Of a stretch of 64,000 nucleotides of DNA, positions 1 to 11,700 are shown piece after piece; position 1 is the first letter of the stretch; each line of letters opens with the position of its first letter. Below the pieces are notes generated by a model, which did no database searches, was not told the DNA's origin, and worked only from the letters and a program-made list of their open reading frames with translations. The translations under genes and the position numbers were made by a program. Source of the DNA: Petrolisthes cinctipes (lineage: Eukaryota > Arthropoda > Malacostraca > Decapoda > Porcellanidae). The stretch is from the NCBI GenBank assembly GCA_033782935.1, contig JAWQEG010003752.1, positions 1 to 64,000 of the forward strand, written 5' to 3'.

Positions 1-217
1 ATATCTAAGGCGAGAAATAGGAGGAAGAGGAGGAGAAGAAGAGGAAAATTAATAGTATTATTATAGCACGTCTGGCAAGGAAGGGGAAAAATCTATATAC
101 ATATAAATTTATGTTTGTTTTGGTTGGAAAGGTACAATAAGTGTGTTGTGGTAAGTATTGGCGGGAAAGCAGACACAAGTATTCGGGGAAACACGTTCTC
201 ACTTACAAATTTACTTA

Positions 218-391
218 TTAAGGGGAAAGTATTGTACAGTGTTGGTAAATCTGGAGCAACTGATTCCCCCAAACTATTCCAAGCAATAAAAGACCACCAT
301 TATTTTTGTTAATCTGTTCCTGTTTCTTGGCATATGTTGGAGGAATCAAAACACTCCAATGTACAGTTCTAAAAGTGTATTATCGCCTTAA
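218..391 (+). mobile_element. TTAA foldback element, subfamily A
   Basis: TTAAGGGG at the left, CGCCTTAA at the right. Body GTTGGTAAATCTGGAGCAAC, then the core with CCTGTTTCTTGGCATATG and GGAGGAATC. A canonical full-length copy of about 174 bp. Confidence 0.75.
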
Positions 392-575
392 CTGCCTATG
401 TGTTTACTTACTTATTTACTGACACTATTATTTTCCTACTGACATTAATATCCCAACGCCTGATTTTTCATATTTTCTATCATAAGTCATAAAAGCACAT
501 TTGATAGTCACTGTACCAGACCTAACCACTAACAACGCTCTCTATATGTATGAGAAATGGATATGTAATTATTCA

Positions 576-576
<1 letters not shown>

Positions 577-633
<57 letters not shown>
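577..633 (+). repeat. (TC)n microsatellite
   Basis: Pure TC for about 57 bp. The surrounding 400-1000 bp holds nothing else recognisable. Confidence 0.95.
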
Positions 634-637
<4 letters not shown>

Positions 638-1075
638 GGTACAGTTGCGGTAGGGAGTTTCTTTACATCATGGGGTCCCTCTTATCCTTGCACACACCTT
701 GGTCTAGTAATGAAAAAAGCTATGAATGAATGATAGTAAAATATTTAACAACGAAGACGAGTTGCCAGGAAATTTTAATTATACTGTAATATAATGATTA
801 CGTATGAGAGCATTATGGTCAACTAAAGGTGTGTGCTAGGGTATAGACACACATATAGGGACACTATGGGTGTAGACAAACTCCCTTCCGCAACTATACA
901 AATCCAGACCAAAAATAACGTGAGTGGGAGTGTGAACATTAAAACAATATCCATCCCTTTATGTGTAACACCAGTTTTAGACACTATGCTGTAAGGTCAA
1001 TGCCTCCTCGTGGCTTCTCCTCTCTCATGTTGAACTCTGATTAATACCTACAGTCGAGGATGTGACGTGGGGCAG

Positions 1076-1242
1076 TACAGTCGGCGGCAAAAGTCCTGTC
1101 GCCTCATTTGCTTCACCGAGGTACGTGATGTTCATAGACTCGAGATTATTATGTGTAGAAAACGTGTGTATTTCTCGAGTCCATGAACACTGCCTGACTC
1201 GGTGAAGCAGGTGAGGCGACAGAAATTCTGCCGCCGACTGTA
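1076..1242 (+). mobile_element. Palindromic CAGTCGGCGGC element, copy 1
   Basis: TA-flanked, 167 bp. Nearly the whole element is one inverted repeat starting CAGTCGGCGGCAAAAGTCC, with TTCATAGACTCGAGATT in the arms. Ends and TA duplication fit Tc1/mariner non-autonomous elements. Confidence 0.85.
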
Positions 1243-1861
1243 CAGCATAACAAAACACTGAAGAACAAAACACTTGGATTCCTGATGTCGTGAGCAAAGT
1301 TCAGGTAACAAATGGTGTAATAAAAGGTGTGGACTCACTCATCAACACCCATTTGAAAGGAGGGGCAACGTCCATATACAGGAAGGAGACTTAAAGAGGT
1401 TTCAAACGGCTTCGTGATGGATTGAGACGTATTGAACCATAGAGACCCATTTATGTTCCTTGTTATTATCATCATCTGGATTTGGGTAGCGATTGTGGCT
1501 TACGAGTGGTAGCAAACACAACAACACACACAATTACAATTATTACACACGCACAAAGGCAATGCTACGAGATTCCTCCTGTCTCGCCGGTGTGATGTCA
1601 TGACCCTATATGCAAAAGTACTCACCAACACAACATTGCAATTACTCCTGTTGTCGTGAGAATGCAACACCAAGAACGGTCATGGTGTTGATGATGGTGT
1701 GGTAACGGTACGATGACTCCCTAGACACAACAATTATACTGAGCCATCGTATCGGTACTGTGACCACGTTTCTTCATTCTTGCATGAGGTCCAAACTCTG
1801 ACAATTCCTCCTGTGTGAGTGTGACCCAAGTAAGACCGTATATACAACACACACATTGACT

Positions 1862-2055
1862 AGACGAAGACCATGAATCAAACAAGGACCATGAATCAAA
1901 CTAAGACCGAAGACCATGAATCAGACGAAGACCATGAATCAAAGAAGAACATGGATCAGACGAAGACCATGAATCAGACGAGAACCATGAATCAAAGAAG
2001 ACCATGAATCAGACAAGGACCATGAATCAAAGAAGACCATGAATCAGACGAGGAC
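1862..2055 (+). repeat. Degenerate short tandem repeat (GACCATGAATCA group)
   Basis: About 12 copies of a 14-21-bp unit combining GACCATGAATCA with GACGAAGA or AAGAA. Irregular spacing. Confidence 0.75.
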
Positions 2056-2219
2056 CATAGACTGACATAGATAGACAAGGGAGCCCTCCATCCCTCCATC
2101 CATCCATCTATACATACATACATACATACAAGAGACGTCACACTGGAGTCTTGATGTCATGTTGTTGTTGTTGGTGTTAGTGGTGTTGTTGGTGTTGTTG
2201 TTGTTGTTGTTGGTGTTAG

Positions 2220-2252
<33 letters not shown>

Positions 2253-2316
2253 CTTTGTTGTTGGCCAGGGATGTTTTTGTATACACGCCATGCTGTCAGT
2301 CGTCTCTTGGCTTTAA

Positions 2317-2502
2317 TTAAGGGAGTATATAGCACATTGTTTTGGGTGGTAAATCTGGAGCAAAGGGATTCCTACAAACTATTTTTTCCAGGCAACAGGA
2401 TACCATTAATTTTTCTTCATCTGGGTATGTTTCCTGGCTGGCATACTTTGGAGGAATCAAGGCACTACAGTCTATTGAAAGTATATATACCCAACCCCCT
2501 AA
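2317..2502 (+). mobile_element. TTAA foldback element, subfamily A, diverged
   Basis: TTAAGGGAG left end and a CCCCCTAA right end (terminal T changed). It contains AAATCTGGAGCAAAGGGATT and the GGCATACTTTGGAGGAATC arm. Confidence 0.65.
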
Positions 2503-2611
2503 TGACGACGCCTTAAGATTTATGGTCTGGTTGAGGCTTTTTTATTGTCGTCTCGCCACACATGGGTTCTCAGACTTCACCAGTAAGTAACATTTTTTTT
2601 ATCATCGTCGG

Positions 2612-2788
2612 TGTACTATCTGAGACATAACTCGTGTCGCTGTCTTGTCCAATGATTTAATAAAACTTGTGAAGCATTATGAAAGTCCCCACCATAGTTT
2701 ACGTTCAAGCACAGTATGGTTAGCTCTCTACCATATATAATTATGTTTTCGCCAGATTTCACGACACGAGTTTTGTCTTTGATAGCAC
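2612..2788 (+). mobile_element. Hairpin element family F, copy 1
   Basis: Inverted ends (ACTATCTGAGACATAACTCG and CGAGTTTTGTCTTTGATAGC) around an AT-rich body with CAATGATTTAATAAAACTTG. A second copy is at 42429-42595. Confidence 0.65.
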
Positions 2789-3196
2789 TGTTGGTCAAGA
2801 GTTTTTCTGAGGTAAATGATGTACTTTTTTTTCCCCAGCGGTGGCATGGACAGGACTTTTAACAGTAGATTTGCATTGATCATATTTCAATGTTATTTAA
2901 GCGGTGGCTGTGGGACTAGTGCGTTATTGATGTGGTGTAATGTTAAAGTACACAAAAGTATCTTGTTTAGTATTGTTATTCATACTGTTTACATCTAAGG
3001 TAAGGGTGTGAAACAGTTCCATGCTTGCTTATTTGTATGTAGTTTTGTACAGTACATTACCTTCCAAGAGCATAAAAGAACATACACACACACACACACA
3101 CAGTTTTCGAGTATATAGACACTTCATTTCACTAAAATAAGTCCAGTTACATTGCACTCATCCCTCAACCCCATTCATCACTTGCATATTAGGAAC

Positions 3197-3338
<142 letters not shown>

Positions 3339-3532
3339 AAATAATCTATACGTAAAAATAGTGTTTATGAATGAGAGGAAAAAGGGAGGGGGGGCTGTGT
3401 GTGTGATGTAATGTTTACAAGCCAGCCAACCTACCGCAAGAAGGCGTTTCAAAGCAGCTCTTTTACTCTTTCTAGTTGGTCCGCCTGTCATCCACCAGTC
3501 TTTTGTTTGTCGTCAACGTGGGGAAGGACTAC

Positions 3533-3706
3533 TTAAGGAAGGGGAAAGCATATACTTTTAGTACATTGGAGTGCCTTGATTCCTCCCAAGTATGACAGGA
3601 AACAGGACCAGATGGACATATATAATGGTATCCTGTTGCTTGGAATAGTTTGGAGGAATCAGTTGCTCCAGATTTATATACCAACACTGTACAACTACCC
3701 CCTTAA
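3533..3706 (-). mobile_element. TTAA foldback element, subfamily A
   Basis: TTAA at both ends, with outer arms TTAAGG...CCCCCTTAA. The inverted arms meet in a core that reads as a cctgattcct/aggaatcagt hairpin with an ACAGGA...TCCTGTTGC loop side. TTAA plus GGG ends resemble piggyBac non-autonomous elements. It shares its right TTAA with the next element. Confidence 0.75.
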
Positions 3707-3870
3707 GGTCTCACAGATTCTCTTGTTGGTAAGTTGGAAGGCGACTGATTCCTCCCAACTATATTAGAAAACAGACGCCCTCAATCGTACTAATAGGGGA
3801 TCTGTTTCATGGTATTATTAGGAGGAAACAGAAACCTTCCAATTCACAAAACACAATAATCTTCCCTTAA
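3703..3870 (+). mobile_element. TTAA foldback element, subfamily B
   Basis: TTAA at each end. Outer arms (CAGATTCTCTTGTTGG and its inverse) differ from subfamily A, but the hairpin core is the same type (TGATTCCTCC...AACAGA...CTGTTTCATGG...AGGAGG). The arms are partly degraded. Confidence 0.75.
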
Positions 3871-4032
3871 GGGGGTAGTACAGTATAAATAAACCTGGAG
3901 CAACTAATTCCTCCAAACTAGTCCAAGCAACTGACCTACCATTATGTTTGTTAACCTGATCCTGTTTCCTAGCGTACGTGGGAGGAATCAAGGCTCTCCA
4001 ATGTATGTACCATAAGTGTTTTACCCCCTTAA
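3867..4032 (+). mobile_element. TTAA foldback element, subfamily A
   Basis: Begins TTAAGGGGGTAGTACAG and ends TTTTACCCCCTTAA. The internal core includes CTGGAGCAACTAATTCCTCC and its partial inverse. It abuts the subfamily B copy through a shared TTAA. Confidence 0.78.
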
Positions 4033-4514
4033 TTAATCGAACCCGGTTACAACACACACTCCCCCCCACCACCACCCCTGCTGTCTAACTCTCTACAACT
4101 ATTACCCGGTTTATTTATCTTCCTATTTTAATGTTTAGTCCTTTCTTTTTGTCTCTCCCTTTGTCCCTTCTCTCTCTTCCCTGTGTCTTCTCTTCTCTTC
4201 TCTCTCCTTCCTCAATGCCAACTACCCCCATTCCCCCACTACACCTCCACCTCACCCATTTCTCACGTCATCCTCTTCCCCAACTTCTCCCTTCACTTAC
4301 ATACATCCAATTTTCCTCTCTTCATCTGCCACACATCTGGGCGTTTTCTTTGAAGGATTATACTCATTTTCTTTCATAACGTGACTCAAAGGACTGAATG
4401 GGAGAAATACGCATTTATTATACAGTACCTCTCGTTTAAACACATATACATACATAAATAACAATACAAAAATAATGAGATTTTTCTTTTCTTAACTTAT
4501 ACCCGTACAGTGGA

Positions 4515-5135
4515 AAATATTTTAATAGTGGGTGTGGGTATTGTAATATTATAAAAGTGGGATGTGGGTATTGTAATATTATAATTGTGGATGTGGGTAT
4601 TGTAATATTATAAAAGTGGATGAGGGTATTGTAATATTATAATTGTGGGTGTGGGTATTGTAATATTATAATAGTGGGATGTGGGTATTGTAATATTATA
4701 AAAGTGGGATGTGGGTATTGTAATATTATAATTGTGGGTGTGGGTATTGTAATATTATAAAAGTGGGTGTGGGTATTGTAATATTATAATTGTGGATGTG
4801 GGTATTGTAATATTATAATTGTGGGATGTGGGTATTGTAATATTATAATAGTGGGTGTGGATATTGTAATATTATAAAAATGGGATGTGGGTATTGTAAT
4901 ATTATAATTGTGGGTGTGGGTATTGTAATATTATAATAGTGGGATGTGGGTATTGTAATATTATAAAAGTGGGATGTGGGTATTGTAATATTATAAAAGT
5001 GGGGTGTGGGTATTGTAATATTATAAAAGTGGATGTGGGTATTGTAATATTATAATAGTGGGATGTGGGTATTGTGATATTATAATAGTGGGATGTGGGT
5101 ATTGTAATATTATAATTGTGAATGTGGGTATTGTG
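4515..5135 (+). repeat. 28-29-bp minisatellite, about 21 units
   Basis: The unit is GTGGGTATTGTAATATTAT plus a variable A-A/T-A-G-T-G-G-(G)-A/T-G-T tail. Units alternate between ATAAAAGTGG, ATAATTGTGG and ATAATAGTGG variants, giving higher-order patterning. Confidence 0.9.
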
Positions 5136-5207
5136 TGTTGGAATGGTGGTGAGGAAAAAAAAAAAAAAAAGATTCGACTGACGTATAGTATTTGTGACGT
5201 CTGTTAA

Positions 5208-5380
5208 TTAAGGAGAGATTCTTTTGTTGGTGAGCTGGAAGATCTCTTGATTCCTCCTACCCATGCCAGAAAACAGACGACTGAAATGGTACCTACTGTA
5301 CTAATAGGGGATCTGTTTCCTGGCATAGTTTGTAGGAATCAGACACCTTCCAATTCACCAAAAAGAGAATCTCCCTTTAA
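5208..5380 (+). mobile_element. TTAA foldback element, subfamily B
   Basis: TTAAGGAGAGATTCTTTTG at the left and its inverse ending CTCCCTTTAA at the right. The core includes CTGTTTCCTGGCATAGTTTG. Well-preserved inverted arms. Confidence 0.75.
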
Positions 5381-5452
5381 TTAAGTGGTGTGTTTTAGTC
5401 ATTTGTGGTTTTGTATTTCTTGTGTGCTTTATGATGTATTTGTGCTATTTTT

Positions 5453-5456
<4 letters not shown>

Positions 5457-5542
<86 letters not shown>

Positions 5543-6030
5543 GCACTGGGCCCTGTCCCAATTCAGAATGAGTGACTAGCGGTGTCGTGGTTGGAGAGGT
5601 AAGTAAGTTATCAAGTGGTGGTGGATGGGGTGGATATCTGGGGGCACCAGGGCATAACTCTTCAAGATTATCCTCTCAGAAACTTTGCCACCCATTCCCT
5701 GTGTCGAGCCTCTGATTCTCTTAGCTGGTTGTCAGTCGCTGGCTCTGTACGTCTGTCTGTCTCTCTGGCTCTGATTGTCGCCCTCCCTTATTCTGTATGT
5801 CTGTGTGTGTCGTATGTGTGTGCGTATGCGAGTGTTTGTGTTTATGTCTGTCTGTGTGTGTGTCTGTTTGTATTTGTGTGCATCTGTATGTCTCTGACTG
5901 CCACTTTCTCTCTCTATATCCCTCTTTTCTGGTCAAGGTTCTGTCACTCTGTGAGTGTTTTATTGCTTAAGTTTCCCACTGCCATAATATCTATCTATTT
6001 ATCTCCGTCTCTCTCCCTCTTACTTATCTT

Positions 6031-6100
<70 letters not shown>
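5457..6100 (+). repeat. Two (TC)n microsatellites with TG-rich DNA between
   Basis: (TC)n at 5457-5540 and 6033-6099. Between them is a TCTGTCTG/TGTGTG-rich stretch. Open frames here are repeat artefacts. Confidence 0.9.
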
Positions 6101-6108
<8 letters not shown>

Positions 6109-6884
6109 TATACTATCTTTCAATCCGTCACCCTCTTCCTCCATTCACTTTTCCCCAAGCTCTCTGTCTCACTGTGGACCTTCCAATTTCACATCATGGT
6201 ATAATAACTTAATGTAAGACTTGGGAATGGGAACATGATGATGATGATAATATTAATGATGGTGATAGTGATGATAATGCCATAATAAAAATGATGATAA
6301 TGATGATAATACTTAATGAACCAATAAATTTGCGGCAAAATTGGTGGGTATTTCTACATCCAAACAACTCCACAAAACAGAACATATAGCGAGAGTGTGT
6401 GTTTTGATGCATAGTTTGCAGGAATCAGTAGGCAGCCTCTTATTCCCTTTACTACATCAAAAGGACACCCTCAATTTCAAAACATCTGTGAACTGTTATC
6501 CATTAATTCAAGAACATGAGTTAAAATTTGAATATGAGTTTGTGTAGAGTTGAACAAGTATAAAGTACAAGAAAAATATAAGTGTATATAACAATATCTT
6601 TCAGTTCTTTGTAGAAAACCCTGGTATTTCTATCAATGAATCACTAAGACTACAGAACAAATGTAAAAGTGGAAAGTGACTGACTGAAATATTGAGTGGT
6701 AACCAGATGTGGCCATATTATATACGGTACTCATATTTTACTTGCACTTTTTACTTGCTCAACTGTACACATCAGTCATATCTATCTATTCTGAGTAATG
6801 TGAAATGCTTTGAACACACATAGTTAATCAGCCTTGGAGATACAAGTTAATTAAGGGTTGCAAGTGTCTCTTACAAGGAACCCA

Positions 6885-6918
<34 letters not shown>

Positions 6919-6963
6919 TATTATTATTATTTACTTATATATTCATTTATATATTTATTTTTG

Positions 6964-7130
6964 TATAAGGGGATAGTATACTTTCGTTACATTAGAGCAT
7001 CTTGATTCCCCCCAAAGTATGCCAGGAAATAGGACCATACGAACAAAAATAATGGTGTTCTGTTGCTTGGAATAGTTTGGAGGAATCGGTTGCTCCAGAT
7101 TTACCACCTACACTGTACTTCCCCCTCCAG
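6964..7130 (-). mobile_element. TTAA foldback element, subfamily A, degraded ends
   Basis: Same body as other A copies (CAAAGTATGCCAGGAAATAGG, CTGTTGCTTGGAATAG, TTGCTCCAGATTTACC), but neither end keeps a perfect TTAA. Confidence 0.6.
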
Positions 7131-7258
7131 TGAGTTACCCATGCACGAGTGTCAAATAAAAGTATATAAATATGGTCTTTCCCAAACAGTCACCACACCA
7201 CATGTAAACTTTTAATTACAGATCCTATGCCATCAGTTTCACCCTAATTACTTCATTA

Positions 7259-7259
<1 letters not shown>

Positions 7260-7321
<62 letters not shown>

Positions 7322-7514
7322 ACAATTTGTTTCTATAAGACAATGGGAATCCAGGCAACTTGGGTCATTCTCACGCCCCACGAATCTTCCTTTACGTCAG
7401 GTTGCCAATATCTGGAGTTACCGATTACTGCAAACGAAGCCAGGCAACGAACAAACCAATGGGATGTATACTGTGGCAACGTGTTTCCTGGTGCAGTCTG
7501 GAGGAATCAGTGGA

Positions 7515-7566
<52 letters not shown>
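7260..7566 (+). repeat. (TC)n/(CA)n, a foldback fragment and poly(A)
   Basis: (TC)n 7261-7306 then (CA)n. A partial foldback body (GGAGTTACCGATTACTGCAA ... GTCTGGAGGAATCAGTGG) ends in about 48 A residues (7517-7565). Confidence 0.8.
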
Positions 7567-7819
7567 ATTAGCACCACACGTAGGAGATGTTTAGTTGTAG
7601 AGGGTGAATTGCTGGGTGCTTTTGTTTCCTCCACACAGGGCCACGAAACAGCGACTACTGAAGAGGGAGTCTATGTTTCTTGGTGTGCTTTGGTGGAATA
7701 GTTTGCCTCCAATTCTTCGACAGCATTCATTCTAATCTTGTTAAGTAGATTCAGACCAATTTCTTTCCTCCCATTATCCACCGATCCTTATATCACTTTC
7801 TGTTTGTTTATCTCACTCT

Positions 7820-8040
7820 CACTCTCTCTCTATTTATCTATCTATCTATCTATCTGTTACCTATCTATCTATTTTATCTTTCTCTCTCGCTATTTATTCA
7901 ACTCTCACACTCTCTCTCTCTATTTGTTTTATCTATCTCTTTCTCTCTTTGTTTTATCTATCTCTTTCTCTATTTGTTTTATCTATTTCTTTATCTGTAT
8001 CATTCCCAGTGTCCTTATCTATTAATCCTTTTAGTTATCT

Positions 8041-8080
<40 letters not shown>

Positions 8081-8093
8081 TATCTATCTATTT

Positions 8094-8134
<41 letters not shown>

Positions 8135-8860
8135 TCCTCTATCATCACTACACAGGACATAGGATTCAGTGTTGTGTATACTTCTTTATCTCCTCACTTT
8201 GTCCTACTTTCCTTGCTTCCTTGTTCTGGTGCTTTACTTTCCTTCCTTTCATTTTCTCACTTCTGTCTCCTTTTGTTTTTTCCTTTCTTTCTTTTATCTA
8301 TCTCCTCACTTTGTCCTACTTTCCCTGCTTCCTTGGTCTGGTATTATTTTCCTTCCTCTCAGTTTCCCCTCTTCTTTCCTATTTTTATCTCATCTTCTTG
8401 TCCTATTTTCCTTTTATTCATTTTTCCTCTCCTCTGCTTTCCTTTCCTCTCCTTTTATTTCCTTCTTTCATTATCTCCTCTCTTGTTTCAATTTACTTTC
8501 CTTCTTTTATTCCTTTCCTATTCTTTCCTTCTATCCATATCTCCTCTCCTTCTCCTTTTTTCTTTCCTTCTCCTATTCTCCCTCCTCTTATATACCCTCT
8601 TCCTAATATCTAAAAATCATTATTATTATTTTCACTTTCCACTCCTTCTATCCCTCCTTTCCTTTCCTCTTCTCTGCCATACCCTTCTTTTGTACAAATT
8701 CTCACACATACACCTATTTTTCTTTCGCCTTTCATACAGTGTAACTTTCCTTTATGCTTCTTCTCCTCTTCCTCTTCTTATTTTAGGTTCATATATTCTC
8801 TTTACGTTTCCTTCACCCACATTTTCGCTCACCTTGACCTACTTCCTTCGTTTCCAGACA
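7820..8860 (+). repeat. (TCTA)n array and adjoining polypyrimidine DNA
   Basis: (TATC)n from about 7830, densest at 8040-8135, then 700 bp of T/C-rich DNA with TTTCCTTCC-type words. No gene. Confidence 0.85.
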
Positions 8861-8867
8861 CTTTGGT

Positions 8868-9003
8868 GGTTATACACTATACTTTTGGTGCTTTAGAGTG
8901 CCTTGATTCCTTCAAAGTATACCAGGAAACAGACAGAGTAGGTAAAAATAAAATAAAAAATAAAATAATAATAATAATAATAATAATAAAAATAATAATA
9001 ATG

Positions 9004-9040
<37 letters not shown>

Positions 9041-9242
9041 TATAATAATAATAATAATAAAAATAATAATAACAATAATAATAATAACAATAATAACAAT
9101 AATAAAAATAATAATAATAAAAATAATAAAAATAATAATAATAATAACAATAATAAAAATAATGGTGTCCTGTTGCTTGGAATAGTTTGGAGGAATCAGT
9201 TGCTCCATATTTACCAACACTGTATGTACACAACCTCCTTAA
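8868..9242 (-). mobile_element. Subfamily A foldback element with an (AAT)n expansion at its centre
   Basis: The left arm (GAGTGCCTTGATTCC, CCAGGAAACAGACAG) and right arm (GGTGTCCTGTTGCTTGG, CTTAA end) are those of subfamily A. About 220 bp of (AAT)n with AAC variants occupies 8950-9160, where the short AATAATGG loop lies in other copies. Confidence 0.72.
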
Positions 9243-9395
9243 CAACTGTACAGAAGGGTCAGTGATTCCTCCTAACTACACCACGAAACAAACCAACCAC
9301 AATGACACTAATAGGGCACCTGTTTCGCGACATAGCTTGGAGGATTCAGTAGCCCTCCAAAATAAACCCAAACGAGGTTCTTTTCTTACTTAATT
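9239..9395 (+). mobile_element. Degraded TTAA foldback element, mixed type
   Basis: Starts at the TTAA shared with the preceding element. It has GATTCCTCCTAACTAC, CCACGAAACAAAC, GTTTCGCGACATAGC and GGAGGATTCAGTAGCC, a hairpin core with the CACGAAACA variant. Confidence 0.5.
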
Positions 9396-9517
9396 TAAAA
9401 GAGGGATTTTTGTGTGTTTTGGAGAATATAGATGTTACCAGCTCCTCCAAACTATGCCACAAATCAGATTCCCTTAGTATCTTTAGTGTTTTGTGGCACA
9501 GTGTGGAGGAAATTGTG

Positions 9518-9800
9518 TGACGAAATTTCCCCAACTTCAACAAACAACATCAGAATTTCCATCACCAGTACTTTAGAATAATGCTCAGACGAAATCAAAC
9601 CTCCTCTTAATTAATATACACTTCTTACTTAATGCTTCATAACTAAATATATCCCTTCTAAATATCCCCAATTTCAACGACATCAGAATTTCCATCACCA
9701 GTACCTTAGAAGAATAATACTCAGACGAAATCAAACTTCCTCTTAAATAATATACACTTATTTACTTACTGCTTCATAACTAAATATATCCCTTCTAACA
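9518..9800 (+). repeat. Two-copy tandem duplication, about 141 bp
   Basis: ATCAGAATTTCCATCACCAG ... AACTAAATATATCCCTTCTA occurs twice in direct orientation with roughly 90 percent agreement by eye. Confidence 0.8.
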
Positions 9801-9853
9801 CGTATACAAATTGTTCAGCTTTTGAATTGACTTGACTCCTCCCAAACTCTTAA

Positions 9854-10082
9854 TTAAGGGGATAGAACAGTGTTGGTAAATCTGGATCAAATGATTCCTT
9901 CAAACTATTCCAAGCAACAGAACACCATTATTTTTGCTCTTCTGTACATTGGAGTGCCTTAATTCCTCCAAAGTATGCCAGGAAATAGGACCAGAAGAGC
10001 AATAATAATGGTGTTCTGTTGCTTGGAATAACTTGGAGGATTCAGTTGCTCCAGATTTACCAACACAAAACTTCCCCCTAAA
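9854..10082 (+). mobile_element. Compound subfamily A foldback element
   Basis: TTAAGGGG left end and CCCCCTAAA right end. The A body appears twice in opposite orientation (AAATCTGGATCAAATGATTC, later its inverse), so the whole unit can fold on itself over more than 200 bp. Confidence 0.65.
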
Positions 10083-10239
10083 AGTAATGAATGACCACCA
10101 ACAGACAAGAATGATTCCCAACACCAGTGAATCCTGATACAACTTACATCTTACTCTCCCCTCGCCATTATTATTATTATTATTTTTCCTTTCTGTTCCT
10201 TCTTTCGCTTCCAAACTCACACATTCATACGCTGAGATA

Positions 10240-10789
10240 AATGACCACAGCTTCCTTCTCTTCCCTTCATCTCCTTTCCTTTATTTTCCTTCCTTCCCTT
10301 CTCCATATCCCTTTTTTTGTTTTCTTACTCATCTTTTTCTATCCTTTCCATCTCTCTCTTCTCCTCCTCCTCCTCCTCCTCCTCTTTCCTCTGGCCTCCT
10401 TTCCTTTCGTTTTCTTCTTTCCTTCTCCATCTCTTCTCTTGACTTCTATCCTTTCCTTACCTTTCATTTCCTTTCCTTTCCTTCTTTCGCTTCCCAACAT
10501 GCAAATCCTCACACTGAGATAAATGGTTACAATCTCCTTCTCAACTTTACCTATCACTATACTTTCTTTTCCTTTCCTATCGTTTTCTCTCCTCTCCTTT
10601 ACTTATCTTTCCTTTCCCTTACGTATCTGTCCTTTCCTCTCTTCTCCTCTCCTTTTCTTTAGTTATCTTTCCTTTCCTCTCCTCATTCTTCCTTTTCTTT
10701 ACGTATCTGTCCTTTCCTCTCTTCTCCTCTCCTCTTCTTTAGTTATCTTTCCTTTATTTTCCTCTCCTCTCTTTTCCTTTGATTTCCAT

Positions 10790-10848
<59 letters not shown>

Positions 10849-10850
10849 TC
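10240..10850 (+). repeat. Polypyrimidine tract with (TC)n end
   Basis: CTTTCCTTTCC-type DNA containing short direct repeats (TTACGTATCTGTCC twice, CTCTCCTC blocks), ending in (TC)n 10794-10844. Confidence 0.85.
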
Positions 10851-11092
10851 CCCCCCCAAAAAAAAATAAACTCCCACTATGGAATAAAATGGCTACAACA
10901 TCCTTCCCTTTCTATATGCCTTTCACCCATGTAGCCTGGAGGGAGCCCGCTATTTCATCCCTTATGGCCTACTAATTCAGGGTCCACATTCCCCTGGCAT
11001 GTGCTCCCTTCCCTGGTCTCCCTCCCTTCAGGGTCAATAAACACTCTGGGATTCCTCCAAGATCTAGTGACGGCTCGGCCCAACTCACTTCA

Positions 11093-11247
11093 TTAAGGGG
11101 ATAGTACACTTTTGATATACTGGACTAACTTGATTACTCCAAAGTATGTCAGGAAACGGGACCAGATTAAGAGAAATAATGGTGTCCTGTTGCTTGGAAT
11201 AGTTTGTAGGAATCAGTTACTCCAGATTTACCAACACTGTATATTCC
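11093..11247 (-). mobile_element. Subfamily A foldback element, right end lost
   Basis: TTAAGGGGATAGTACAC at the left, then CCAAAGTATGTCAGGAAAC and CTCCAGATTTACCAACACTG. No closing TTAA was found. Confidence 0.6.
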
Positions 11248-11249
11248 TT

Positions 11250-11700
11250 CTGTATAGTAGGGTTTGTTTTCCGGGTGTGTCTTGTCATCCTTTACTTGGA
11301 ATAATGGGAGTTCTTGCAGCAGACGATGACAATATTTCACTCCTCCTATAGCGTTTGTTTTCATGGTCACGTTCCCTTCTCCCACACACCTTATTGTATG
11401 TAGTTTGCATGTGGGAATGGTTTTGTGGAGTTTCTGCAGCTGATGACTAAGCTTTATTTTTCCTACAGGGCTTGTTTTCATGGTCACGTTCTTGTCCCCC
11501 ACACATCTTATTTTACTGTAGTTTGCATGGGGAACTGGTGGATCCTAACCTAACCCAGCCATACCTAACCCAACCTGACCTAGTTTGGATGGGGATTTTC
11601 TGCAGTACACGATGACGTTTCATTACACCTGCAAGGCATGTTTTGCGATGGCCAGGTTCCTGTCCTTTCCAAGCTTACACGTAGGATGAGTGACGTGTGT
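11250..11700 (+). repeat. Degenerate tandem repeat, about 120-bp unit
   Basis: Three to four units sharing CTTGTTTTCATGGTCACGTT, CCCACACA, TAGTTTGCATGTGGG and a TCTGCAG motif, decaying to the right. A CCTAACCTAACCC motif lies at 11547. Confidence 0.65.

Noticed and set aside
7949..8896. 315-codon open frame rich in Leu, Ser and Phe
   Set aside because: Lies on (TATC)n and T/C-rich DNA, with no domain and no splice context.
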